A DNA stretch of 12,942 nucleotides from Bacteroidota bacterium. GTDB taxonomy: Bacteria; Bacteroidota; Bacteroidia; Chitinophagales; UBA2359. The stretch spans positions 1-12,942 of the forward strand of contig JAHDGP010000082.1 of assembly GCA_020627525.1 (NCBI GenBank), written 5' to 3'. The position numbers and the translations under genes are program-made. This document shows positions 6,400 through 12,942 of the stretch, piece by piece. The notes under the pieces were generated by a model. That model worked only from the letters and a program-made list of their open reading frames with translations, did no database searches and was not told the origin of the DNA. Numbering within the stretch: position 1 is the stretch's first letter; the number at the start of each line of letters is the position of its first letter.

Positions 6400-8841
6400 T
6401 TACTGAATCTTTGACAATATTTTAACAGAGGTATAACCTTTATGTTCAATCTCTACAAGATAAACACCTGTACACAAACCTTGGGTATTTAGTGAAAATG
6501 AACCATTTGAGGGGAGGATTTGGTCAATTAATACTAATCTTCCAATTGAATCATACATACGCAAGGTCATATTATAAGTTACCTGTTCATTTTCAGGTAT
6601 TGATATATTTATAATATCTTTTGAAGGATTCGGATACATTGCCCATTGTAAATCATCCAAAATAGACTCAATGCCAGTAGACAAATTGATTTCAACAGTT
6701 TCCGTGTATTGACAAGCCAATGAGTCAATTATCAGCAATTCATATGATTGGTTTGTCAGGTTTTCGATGGTATTCCAATCTTGAACATTTTCATCATCTA
6801 AGAAAACAAAGTACGGAGGTGTTCCGCCTTCGATATTCAAATTTAATACTCCCTGATTTTCGACTTCAGGTAGAGGGCTGTCCCAATTAACAGTTATGGC
6901 TGGGTTTTCATTTATTATTTCAAAGTCTACTGTTTGGCTACAACCAGAGTTGTCCAATATTTCAACTGAATAGTTTCCAACTGGCAAATCATCTTTTAAA
7001 AATATTTGAGCAAAAGATTGACCACCAAGTGCTTCTCCATTCCATAAAATTTGATAAGGTGGTTGTCCTCCGCTATAATCAATTCTTATACTTCCTGTTT
7101 CGTCAGAAGCACAAACAGTGTTTGTTTGTTCAAATCCATCCAAATTAAACTCAGGAATATCAATTTTACCAATTCTAACGCAGCCATTTGGCAGAATAAC
7201 ACTTACGGTATGTCTTCCAGATCCATTTAAAGAATTGCTGTATCCATCAGAACCATCTTCCCATAATATTGTACAATCATTATTTTCACAAGCAGGAATT
7301 CCCAGTTGAACATTGGTCATACAGTCTTGACCAGGGTTGACAGCGAAGTTAATTTTATCTTCTGCTAAAAAGCATTCATTATTTGGAGGGTAAAATACAG
7401 CGTCGTAGTTATTTCCAAGATAAGCACCCCACGAAGGAATGATTGCATCGGATGGGGAAAGCGATATTTTTTTTATAAAAATACCATTGGCATTTACAAA
7501 TGAAGTATTGTCAACATTGTGTGTGAAAACAATATCCAAATTACCATCATTGTCCAGGTTGCCAAGATAAGGAGTAGAGTTTACATTTGTTCCCTGTATA
7601 ACTTCTGTTAGAGGATCAACTGTGGCATCATTAAAATCAACTAAAAGAATTTGATTGTTGAATGTACCTTCTTGGGCATCTCTGTCATTTATACAAAAAA
7701 CTACTTCGTCAATACCATCTTCATCAAAATCTATAACTAGTGGTGAAGTGAACTGGCTCAGCCCTAAACTGTCTCTTTGCAGGACTTCTCCCGTTTTACC
7801 ATCAATCATCAATTGTGTAAACTCCAAGAAAGTTGGTGCAAGTCCAATAGCATAACTACTGTAAATATCTGGTGTATCGTCATCGTTAAAATAGCCGATT
7901 CCCGGAGATGCATTTGTTTCTCCTAGATTGATGCTGTTCTCCCATAATAGACTGTTGTCTCTTCCATTAATGGCTGTTATTCTTCCATCATAAGAATTAG
8001 AAATAATATCAGGAACATTGTCCGCATTCAAGTCTGCCAAGCTTGGTGGCGCAATGAACCCCTTACTATCACTGTGGATTAGTTCTGTAGCATTGCTTAT
8101 GTCTCCTTGTATAAGATCGTCTAGTGAAACTCTCCATAGTCCGCCCTCATTTGATTCGCCACCAGTACCAAAAAGTATTTCATAATCACCATCTCTGTAA
8201 AAATCAGCAACGAGTGGCGACATATAAGTCTCTTTGCCATCTGGCACTTCTGCTTCTGCTAACAGCTCGCCCGTTGCAGAGCTGATAATCATCAATTTGC
8301 CTGCTGGTCTGGGATCGTTTGGAAGCAATGCACGAGGGTCACCACCATTTGCATTTAGAAGGTCTGGCAAACCATCTTGGTCTACATCTATAATGATTTG
8401 AGGGGTGTAGAACTGGTAAACACCAGAATCTATAGGTGCAATTTGTTCAGCAAGAGCTTGAGGATAAAACTCCCAAATCACTTCACCATTGGTGCCATCT
8501 AAAGCTTGAAATTCAGCAGCACGCCCACCAATAAAAACATCATCAGTTCCATCATCATTAATATCCATAAAAACGGGACTTCCAAAAATTTGATCTCTTG
8601 CAAAGGCAGTCCATAGAATTGAACCATCAGCACCATCGACAGCAAAAATACCTTTGTCAGAAGGGACGCCTTCAACACCTGCTCCTTGAACAATGTCTTT
8701 TACACCATCTCCATTAAGGTCTGTTGCCCTTGGAGAGGAGAAAGAATAGATATCGGTTATTTCAGTGTTCCAATCTATTTGTGCATTTACATTAAAATTT
8801 AACACAAATAGTAAAACGATAAAGGGGAATAACGTTTTCAT
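6400..8841 (-). CDS. Secreted FG-GAP/VCBS propeller protein with T9SS type A sorting domain
   Basis: An 813-aa exported protein. Signal peptide 1-20 (cleavage after NVNA). Eight Asp-rich calcium loops of the FG-GAP/VCBS type occur at even spacing of 47-61 residues: 41-49 DLNGDGVKD, 93-101 DINDDGTDD, 152-160 DVDQDGLPD, 213-221 DFYRDGDYE, 270-278 DLNADNVPD, 317-325 YFNDDDTPD, 371-379 DFDEDGIDE and 428-436 NLDNDGNLD. Between them lie PQQ-like strands such as DGSILW and GEVIW. This predicts one beta propeller of seven or eight blades that binds Ca2+. Residues about 490-720 carry Cys-containing SprB-like repeats (SGGQPPYQILW, EGGTPPYFVF). The T9SS sorting domain covers about 722-813 (MYPNPSKDIINISI, MYDSIGRLV, GVYLVEI). 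The substrate is unknown. The ATG at 8841 directly opens the signal peptide. It lies 59 bp after nadE. Confidence 0.92.
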   Translation of the reverse strand: MKTLFPFIVLLFVLNFNVNAQIDWNTEITDIYSFSSPRATDLNGDGVKDIVQGAGVEGVPSDKGIFAVDGADGSILWTAFARDQIFGSPVFMDINDDGTDDVFIGGRAAEFQALDGTNGEVIWEFYPQALAEQIAPIDSGVYQFYTPQIIIDVDQDGLPDLLNANGGDPRALLPNDPRPAGKLMIISSATGELLAEAEVPDGKETYMSPLVADFYRDGDYEILFGTGGESNEGGLWRVSLDDLIQGDISNATELIHSDSKGFIAPPSLADLNADNVPDIISNSYDGRITAINGRDNSLLWENSINLGETNASPGIGYFNDDDTPDIYSSYAIGLAPTFLEFTQLMIDGKTGEVLQRDSLGLSQFTSPLVIDFDEDGIDEVVFCINDRDAQEGTFNNQILLVDFNDATVDPLTEVIQGTNVNSTPYLGNLDNDGNLDIVFTHNVDNTSFVNANGIFIKKISLSPSDAIIPSWGAYLGNNYDAVFYPPNNECFLAEDKINFAVNPGQDCMTNVQLGIPACENNDCTILWEDGSDGYSNSLNGSGRHTVSVILPNGCVRIGKIDIPEFNLDGFEQTNTVCASDETGSIRIDYSGGQPPYQILWNGEALGGQSFAQIFLKDDLPVGNYSVEILDNSGCSQTVDFEIINENPAITVNWDSPLPEVENQGVLNLNIEGGTPPYFVFLDDENVQDWNTIENLTNQSYELLIIDSLACQYTETVEINLSTGIESILDDLQWAMYPNPSKDIINISIPENEQVTYNMTLRMYDSIGRLVLIDQILPSNGSFSLNTQGLCTGVYLVEIEHKGYTSVKILSKIQ

Positions 8842-8867
8842 TTTTAAGTTTAATTTTTTTCAAAAAA

Positions 8868-8875
8868 TAAAATTA
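8868..8875 (-). promoter_or_regulatory. Possible -7 box of the 813-aa secreted protein gene
   Basis: Reads TAATTTTA on the minus strand, 27 bases before the start. It is preceded by TTG as at anmK, but no -33 element is clear. If real, the secreted pair has its own transcript separate from nadE. Confidence 0.25.
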
Positions 8876-8900
8876 CAACCAATAATAAAAATTATAACGG

Positions 8901-10550
8901 TTATCCTAAATATTTTGCAACAATAGGAAGTCTTCTTCCCATTCCGAAAGCTTTTCTGGAAATTCTAATCATTGGTGGTGTTTGGTAGCGTTTGTATTCG
9001 CTTCTATTCACCAATCTCAAAATTCGCTGCACCATTTTAGGATCATAACCTTTGGCAATAATTTCTTTAGGACCCTGTCTGTTTTCGATATATTCGTACA
9101 AAATCACATCTAATTCTTCATAAGGGGGTAAAGAATCCGAATCAAATTGGTTGGGTCTGAGTTCGGCAGATGGTGCTTTTTCAATGATATTGACAGGAAT
9201 AATTTCTTTATTTCTATTGATATATCTTGACAATTCGTACACCTCTATTTTATAAACATCTCCAATCACAGAAAGTCCTCCACACATATCTCCATAAAGT
9301 GTGCCATAACCTACGGCAGCTTCACTTTTATTCGACGTGTTCAGGACAATATGTCCTAATTTATTAGAGAGTGCCATCAATATTAATCCACGACATCTAG
9401 CTTGTATGTTTTCCTCTGCAACATTAAATGGGATAGATTCAAAATGAGGTTTTAGCAGTTGTAAAAATGCATTGTTGGGATCTTCTATTGAAATGATTTT
9501 GTGCGGCGAACCCAAGTTTTTGCACATTTGAACAGAATCATTTACAGAATGATCAGATGAATATTGTGAAGGCATCAAAACGGAGAGTACATTTTCTGGT
9601 CCTAGTGCTTCTGCTGCCAAGGCTAAAGTCAGAGCTGAATCAATACCACCGGACAAGCCTAAGATAGCTTTGGTAAAACCTAGTTTGCCAAAGTAATCTC
9701 TTATTCCTAAAACGAGAGCATCGTGAATTAACTCATACTTATCAGGGTTGGATTTTTGTACTGTAGGAGTATTGTCTCCATATAAATCATTGCTGTCTAT
9801 TATTTGTAATGATTCTTTAAAATATGGGAGTTCACTATGAATTCCACCCTTTTCATTCATCACAATAGATCCACCATCAAAAATCACCTCCGTTTGCGTT
9901 CCAACCGAGTTGACATAGATCATTGGAATTTTGTATCGTTCTACATTTTTTAAAATGATTTCATAACGATCTTCTTTGTGCGTGTAATCGAATGGAGAGG
10001 CAGAAATATTAATCATTAAGTGAGGATCTTGCTTAGACAGTTCATCCATTGGGCAAACTGTGTACAAGGGATTTTCATTGCCAATATTCCAAATATCTTC
10101 ACAAACTGTTATTGCTAATTTGATGCCTTTAAACTCTATGACTTTGAAATCAGTAACGGGTTCAAAGTACCTATATTCATCAAAAATATCGTAGGTAGGC
10201 AGTAATGCCTTGTGTGCTTGGTATTTTATTTCACCCTGATAAATAAAGTAAGCAGAGTTGAACAAATCTTTCCCCTCTGGTACAGGGTTTATGGTAGGCG
10301 AACCAATGATAACAGCAATATCGTGTGTGCTTGTCATCTCGCGAACCTTGTCAATCGAGTTGAGACATTTATTTATGAAGTCTGGGAATTCTAAAAAATC
10401 TCTAGGAGGGTAGCCGCAAACGGCAAGCTCTGGAAAGACAATCAATTCAGTTTTTTGCTCGACTGCTTTGAGGATGTCTTTTTGAATTTTATCAAAATTG
10501 TATTCAAAGTTGCCTATAATGTAATTCTGTTGTGAAAGAGCTATTTTCAT
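8901..10550 (-). CDS. nadE: Glutamine-dependent NAD+ synthetase
   Basis: A 549-aa cytoplasmic enzyme that makes NAD+ from nicotinic acid adenine dinucleotide, ATP and glutamine. The N-terminal nitrilase-type glutaminase domain (about 1-260) shows its catalytic triad: Glu41 in FPELAVCGYPPRD, Lys114 in HKALLPTYDIFDE and Cys150 in ITVCEDIW. The C-terminal synthetase domain (about 270-549) has the ATP pyrophosphatase loop LGLSGGIDSALT (298-307), SNKSEAAVGYGTLYGD (406-421) and the late motif RRLPIVAKY. Length is normal for the two-domain form, so it can use glutamine without a separate ammonia donor. The ATG at 10550 begins the first strand of the nitrilase fold (MKIALSQQN). It diverges from kmo across 69 bp. 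Confidence 0.97.
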   Translation of the reverse strand: MKIALSQQNYIIGNFEYNFDKIQKDILKAVEQKTELIVFPELAVCGYPPRDFLEFPDFINKCLNSIDKVREMTSTHDIAVIIGSPTINPVPEGKDLFNSAYFIYQGEIKYQAHKALLPTYDIFDEYRYFEPVTDFKVIEFKGIKLAITVCEDIWNIGNENPLYTVCPMDELSKQDPHLMINISASPFDYTHKEDRYEIILKNVERYKIPMIYVNSVGTQTEVIFDGGSIVMNEKGGIHSELPYFKESLQIIDSNDLYGDNTPTVQKSNPDKYELIHDALVLGIRDYFGKLGFTKAILGLSGGIDSALTLALAAEALGPENVLSVLMPSQYSSDHSVNDSVQMCKNLGSPHKIISIEDPNNAFLQLLKPHFESIPFNVAEENIQARCRGLILMALSNKLGHIVLNTSNKSEAAVGYGTLYGDMCGGLSVIGDVYKIEVYELSRYINRNKEIIPVNIIEKAPSAELRPNQFDSDSLPPYEELDVILYEYIENRQGPKEIIAKGYDPKMVQRILRLVNRSEYKRYQTPPMIRISRKAFGMGRRLPIVAKYLG

Positions 10551-10566
10551 CGTACTAAATTTTGCA

Positions 10567-10574
10567 CAAAAATA
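10567..10574 (-). promoter_or_regulatory. Possible -7 box of nadE
   Basis: Reads TATTTTTG on the minus strand, a full TAnnTTTG match, 17 bases before the nadE start. The predicted transcript would have a leader of about 10 bases. No TTTG lies at the -33 distance. Confidence 0.4.
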
Positions 10575-10607
10575 CGCATTTTAAGGGATGATGTTGGTGT
10601 CGTTAAC

Positions 10608-10615
10608 TATTTTTA
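10608..10615 (+). promoter_or_regulatory. Possible -7 box of kmo
   Basis: Reads TATTTTTA, followed by CACT and then the kmo ATG at 10620. The same string TATTTTTACAC occurs at the prohibitin promoter on the minus strand. Only four bases separate box and start codon, so transcription would begin at or next to the A of ATG. No good -33 element is seen. Confidence 0.4.
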
Positions 10616-10619
10616 CACT

Positions 10620-11990
10620 ATGAAAAATATCGCAATAGTAGGAGGGGGATTGGTAGGCTCATTAATGTCTATTTACTTAGCAAAGCGAGGACTTGATGTA
10701 ACAGTGTATGAAAAAAGGTCGGATGCTCGATTTGGAGAGCAGGTGGGGGGACGATCTATAAACTTGGCATTGAGCAATAGGGGCTGGAGTGCTTTGGAGC
10801 GAGTGGGTGTTGCAGAGCAGATCAAAGATATGGTGATTCCGATGAAGGGGAGAATGATTCACAATTTGGATGGTTCTCTAGCATTTCAGGCTTATGGAAA
10901 AGAGAATGAGGCGATATATTCAGTTTCTCGTGGAGGATTGAACAATGTATTGGATAATTACTCAATTGCTTTGCCAAATGTCGATTATCAATATGACATG
11001 GAATTGACGAGTGCAGATATAAGAAAGGGAGAACTGCATTTTAAAAATAGAAAAAGCAAAGAGGAAAGAACGATTAGTCCAGACATAATTTTTGGAGCGG
11101 ATGGTGCTTTTTCAAAAGTGCGTGCGGCATTGCAAAAGCGCAAGCGTTTTAATTATGAACAATCATTTTTGGAACATGGTTACAAAGAGCTGTCCATTCC
11201 ACCAGGAGAAGGAGGCAGTTGGAAGATAGAAAAGAATGCTTTGCATATTTGGCCAAGAAGGAGTTTTATGTTGATTGCTTTGCCCAATTTGGATGGCAGT
11301 TTTACGGTAACTTTATTTTTAGCATTTGAGGGAGAAGATTCTTTTGAAAAATTAAAGACGGAGCAGGATGTTTATGAGTTTTTCGAGCGAGAATTTCCTG
11401 ATACTATTGAGTTGATGCCAGATTTGGTGAAAGATTTTTTTGAAAATCCAACAGATGCATTGGTAACGATTAAATGTTCACCGTGGACTTATGATGATAA
11501 ATTTGTTTTGGTTGGCGACGCTTCTCATGCGATTGTTCCTTTTTATGGACAGGGCATGAATAGTGGGTTTGAAGATTGTAAAGTTTTTGATGATGTATTG
11601 ATGAAGCACTTTGTGGATGGTGAAATGGATGTACCTGCTATTTTTAAAGAATTCCAAGACTTGCGTAAGGTGGATGGAGATGCGATAGCGGAGTTGGCTT
11701 TGAATAACTTTATTGAAATGCGAGACAGCGTTGCAGATGAAAAGTTTTTAGTTAGAAAGAAAATTGAAAAACACCTTCAAAAGAAATATCCATCATTGTT
11801 TGTTCCAACTTATTCGTTGGTTACATTTACAGAGGGTGTACGTTATTCAGAAGCCTTGCGGAGAGGAAAAATTCAGGATAAACTTTTTGGTGAGTTTATG
11901 AAAATCGACGGAGTAGTAGCGAGGTGGCAGAATGGAGATTTGGAAAAGGAGCTTGAGGATTTGGTGGGGCGGTATCAAGCGGCAATTTAA
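10620..11990 (+). CDS. kmo: Kynurenine 3-monooxygenase
   Basis: A 456-aa FAD- and NADPH-dependent monooxygenase that hydroxylates L-kynurenine to 3-hydroxykynurenine, in the route from tryptophan to quinolinate and NAD+. The dinucleotide fold is at the very N-terminus (IAIVGGGLVGSLMSIYLAKRG, residues 4-24), which fixes the start. Then come GGRSINLALSNRGWSALE (43-60), YSVSRGGLN (100-108), FGADGAFSKVR (158-168), the kmo-type segment FMLIALPNLDGSFTVTLF (216-233) and the second FAD site LVGDASHAIVPFYGQGMNSGFED (297-319). MRD at 367-369 also fits the family. No C-terminal membrane helix is present, as in other bacterial enzymes, while mitochondrial ones have it. It is the only complete plus-strand gene. 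No other kynurenine-pathway gene (kynureninase, 3-hydroxyanthranilate dioxygenase) is in the window. Confidence 0.95.
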   Translation: MKNIAIVGGGLVGSLMSIYLAKRGLDVTVYEKRSDARFGEQVGGRSINLALSNRGWSALERVGVAEQIKDMVIPMKGRMIHNLDGSLAFQAYGKENEAIYSVSRGGLNNVLDNYSIALPNVDYQYDMELTSADIRKGELHFKNRKSKEERTISPDIIFGADGAFSKVRAALQKRKRFNYEQSFLEHGYKELSIPPGEGGSWKIEKNALHIWPRRSFMLIALPNLDGSFTVTLFLAFEGEDSFEKLKTEQDVYEFFEREFPDTIELMPDLVKDFFENPTDALVTIKCSPWTYDDKFVLVGDASHAIVPFYGQGMNSGFEDCKVFDDVLMKHFVDGEMDVPAIFKEFQDLRKVDGDAIAELALNNFIEMRDSVADEKFLVRKKIEKHLQKKYPSLFVPTYSLVTFTEGVRYSEALRRGKIQDKLFGEFMKIDGVVARWQNGDLEKELEDLVGRYQAAI

Positions 11991-12368
11991 GTACCAAAAA
12001 GTTAAATTTTTAAGTTGTTTTAGGTTCATTTTCATCAGCCTGCATTTATTTTTCTGCCTTGCCTGAGACAATAATAACGCCGTCTTAATATAGCGAAATT
12101 AGTGAGTTGGTATACTAGATAAATTGTATTCAACTCTTTCTAAGTACTTGATTTAAATAATTACAATTGTTAAATTAATATTTTAAAAATTATTTTTTTT
12201 GTAAAATAAATGCAATCCTTGTATCTGAATTCTTCTGTGCTTTGGTTCCTTTTTAATTTGTACTTATTTGTTTAGGAGCAATGTAGATATGATTTAAAAA
12301 TAAATTTGTTTTTGAGCTTGTAGTTAGTGAAATCCCGACAATTATTTATTGACTTAATTTTGTGTGTT

Positions 12369-12386
12369 TTTGAAAATAAATATTTG
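12369..12386 (+). repeat. TTTGAAAATA repeat, copy 1
   Basis: TTTGAAAATAAATATTTG matches 12705-12722 at 16 of 18 bases. The 10-base core TTTGAAAATA also recurs at 12749-12758. All three copies are in the same orientation upstream of the TssD-like gene. Confidence 0.5.
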
Positions 12387-12704
12387 CATTGAATTAAATT
12401 TTAATTTATTTTCGTTCCGTAATTCAAACATAGCTTAAGGTTGTATTTTAATTTCCTGCATCCTTAGTCAATTTAAGATGATGAAGAATTTACAAAATCA
12501 TTTGCTGGTAAATTCTATGCCAGTTTCTTCAATATCATTTAAAATTTAAAAATTATTTCAGTTCAAAAGCTGTTGTAATTGTTTGATTTTCATTTAGATA
12601 CGGTTGTTGAAATCTGTTTTTTTGATTTAGATAACTGAGTATCAAACTAACTATGAAAACATTAGTGTTAAATTTTGATAAGAAATTTAATAAAAAGAAG
12701 TGTG

Positions 12705-12722
12705 TTTGAAAATAAGCATTTG
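12705..12722 (+). repeat. TTTGAAAATA repeat, copy 2
   Basis: TTTGAAAATAAGCATTTG, the partner of copy 1, lies 94 bases before the start of the TssD-like gene. It is preceded by TGTG, as is copy 1 nearby. Confidence 0.5.
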
Positions 12723-12748
12723 TTTCTTAACAGTATGTTGTTGCTTGT

Positions 12749-12758
12749 TTTGAAAATA
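12749..12758 (+). repeat. TTTGAAAATA repeat, copy 3 (core only)
   Basis: The exact 10-base core, 44 bases (start to start) after copy 2 and 57 bases before the ATG at 12816. It is followed by TATTTAG instead of the ATTTG seen in the longer copies. Confidence 0.4.
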
Positions 12759-12815
12759 TATTTAGAAATAACTAAAAAACATTTTTATTTTTTAACAATA
12801 AATTAAATACATATT

Positions 12816-12942
12816 ATGGCATTTGATTCGAAATTAGAGTACGACGGTGCGGAATTTGACGTATTACGTATGAGCTACAAATTTAGTCGTACTTGCGATG
12901 CGAAAGGTCAACCAGCAACTGACATCAACGGTGGATTGGTTC
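12816..12942 (+). CDS. Type VI secretion tube protein TssD/Hcp-like (5' part only)
   Basis: The frame opens with ATG at 12816 and runs off the window after 42 codons. The visible part, MAFDSKLEYDGAEFDVLRMS then YKFSRTCDAKGQPATDINGG, matches the start of Bacteroidota TssD (Hcp-like) proteins. These begin with a similar xFxxxLxxDGxExxVL strand, then SYxFxxxxDAxGxPxxxxxGG. In the subtype iii T6SS of this phylum TssD stacks into the inner tube that is fired from the cell; other copies are isolated or fused to toxins. Which applies cannot be told here because the rest lies outside. No Shine-Dalgarno is visible; the upstream bases are A-rich. Base composition is clearly less AT-rich than the preceding 825 bp. 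Family call is from remembered motif pattern, not a search. Confidence 0.8.
   Translation, partial: MAFDSKLEYDGAEFDVLRMSYKFSRTCDAKGQPATDINGGLV

Larger units (their letters stand above)
11991..12815. other. Long AT-rich intergenic region without a credible gene
   Basis: These 825 bases are visibly richer in A and T than the genes on either side and have stops in all frames. The longest plus-strand frames I can read are about 18-23 codons (starts at 12210, 12478 and 12653), with no family resemblance. I see no tRNA-like fold, transposase remnant or CRISPR-type array, and no strong terminator for kmo. The nearest hairpin is only 6 bp (12104-12109 with 12131-12136). The part near the TssD-like gene contains the TTTGAAAATA repeats listed separately, so it may be a long regulatory region for that gene. 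Confidence 0.7.

Noticed and set aside
11847..12071. A 74-codon minus-strand frame overlapping the end of kmo
   Set aside because: It is mostly antisense to the well-supported kmo, has no recognisable domain and no start signal, and its remainder lies in AT-rich noncoding DNA.
12104..12136. Hairpin GAGTTG/CAACTC as a kmo terminator
   Set aside because: Only 6 bp with a 21-base loop and a broken T tail, more than 100 bases after the stop; too weak to call.
12210..12709. Three tiny frames (12210-12275, 12478-12549, 12653-12709) in the long gap
   Set aside because: They are 18-23 codons long with no similarity, no convincing start region and no coding-like composition; such frames are expected by chance here.
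1..12942. CRISPR arrays, insertion sequences, tRNA and rRNA genes
   Set aside because: I saw no regular repeat-spacer pattern, no transposase-like protein with terminal repeats, no cloverleaf-type sequence and no rRNA-like segment on either strand.

Overview
The window looks like a chromosomal segment from an AT-rich member of the Bacteroidota. Three things point there. Two proteins carry SprB-like repeats and a C-terminal type IX secretion (T9SS) sorting domain. Start regions carry the TAnnTTTG-like -7 boxes typical of this phylum, and no start needs a clear Shine-Dalgarno sequence. The last, truncated gene matches the Bacteroidota form of the type VI secretion tube protein (TssD/Hcp). Finer placement, for example among the Saprospiria, would be a guess.

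Layout: positions 51-10550 hold eight genes, all on the minus strand. In transcription order they are nadE (glutamine-dependent NAD+ synthetase), two secreted T9SS-tail proteins (813 and 444 aa), a strong terminator at 4971-5003, a small exported barrel-like protein with a basic tail, a prohibitin/SPFH membrane protein, a CNNM/CorC-type membrane protein, anmK (anhydro-MurNAc kinase, cell-wall recycling) and a Spy/CpxP-like helical periplasmic protein. A perfect 12-bp-stem terminator at 1-33 follows. On the plus strand, kmo (kynurenine 3-monooxygenase) diverges from nadE across 69 bp. After kmo comes an 825-bp AT-rich region with no credible gene, then the first 42 codons of a TssD/Hcp-like gene that runs off the right edge.

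How the genes relate: kmo and nadE lie back to back. The first is a step in making quinolinate from tryptophan, and the second is the last step of NAD+ synthesis, so the shared intergenic region probably serves NAD supply. The 813- and 444-aa proteins are adjacent, share architecture and probably form a secreted pair. The block from 4733 to 51 is an envelope-themed cluster of an outer-membrane-like protein, an SPFH protein, a CNNM protein, a peptidoglycan recycling enzyme and a periplasmic chaperone-like protein.

Most of the window is ordinary core genome. The parts most worth a second look are the 15-bp perfect inverted repeat in front of the CNNM gene, the kmo/nadE divergent promoter with a possibly leaderless kmo, a candidate small RNA or 34-codon ORF near 4866-4970, repeated motifs in the long gap before the TssD gene, and that T6SS-type gene itself. 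I did not find a clear undescribed multi-gene system.
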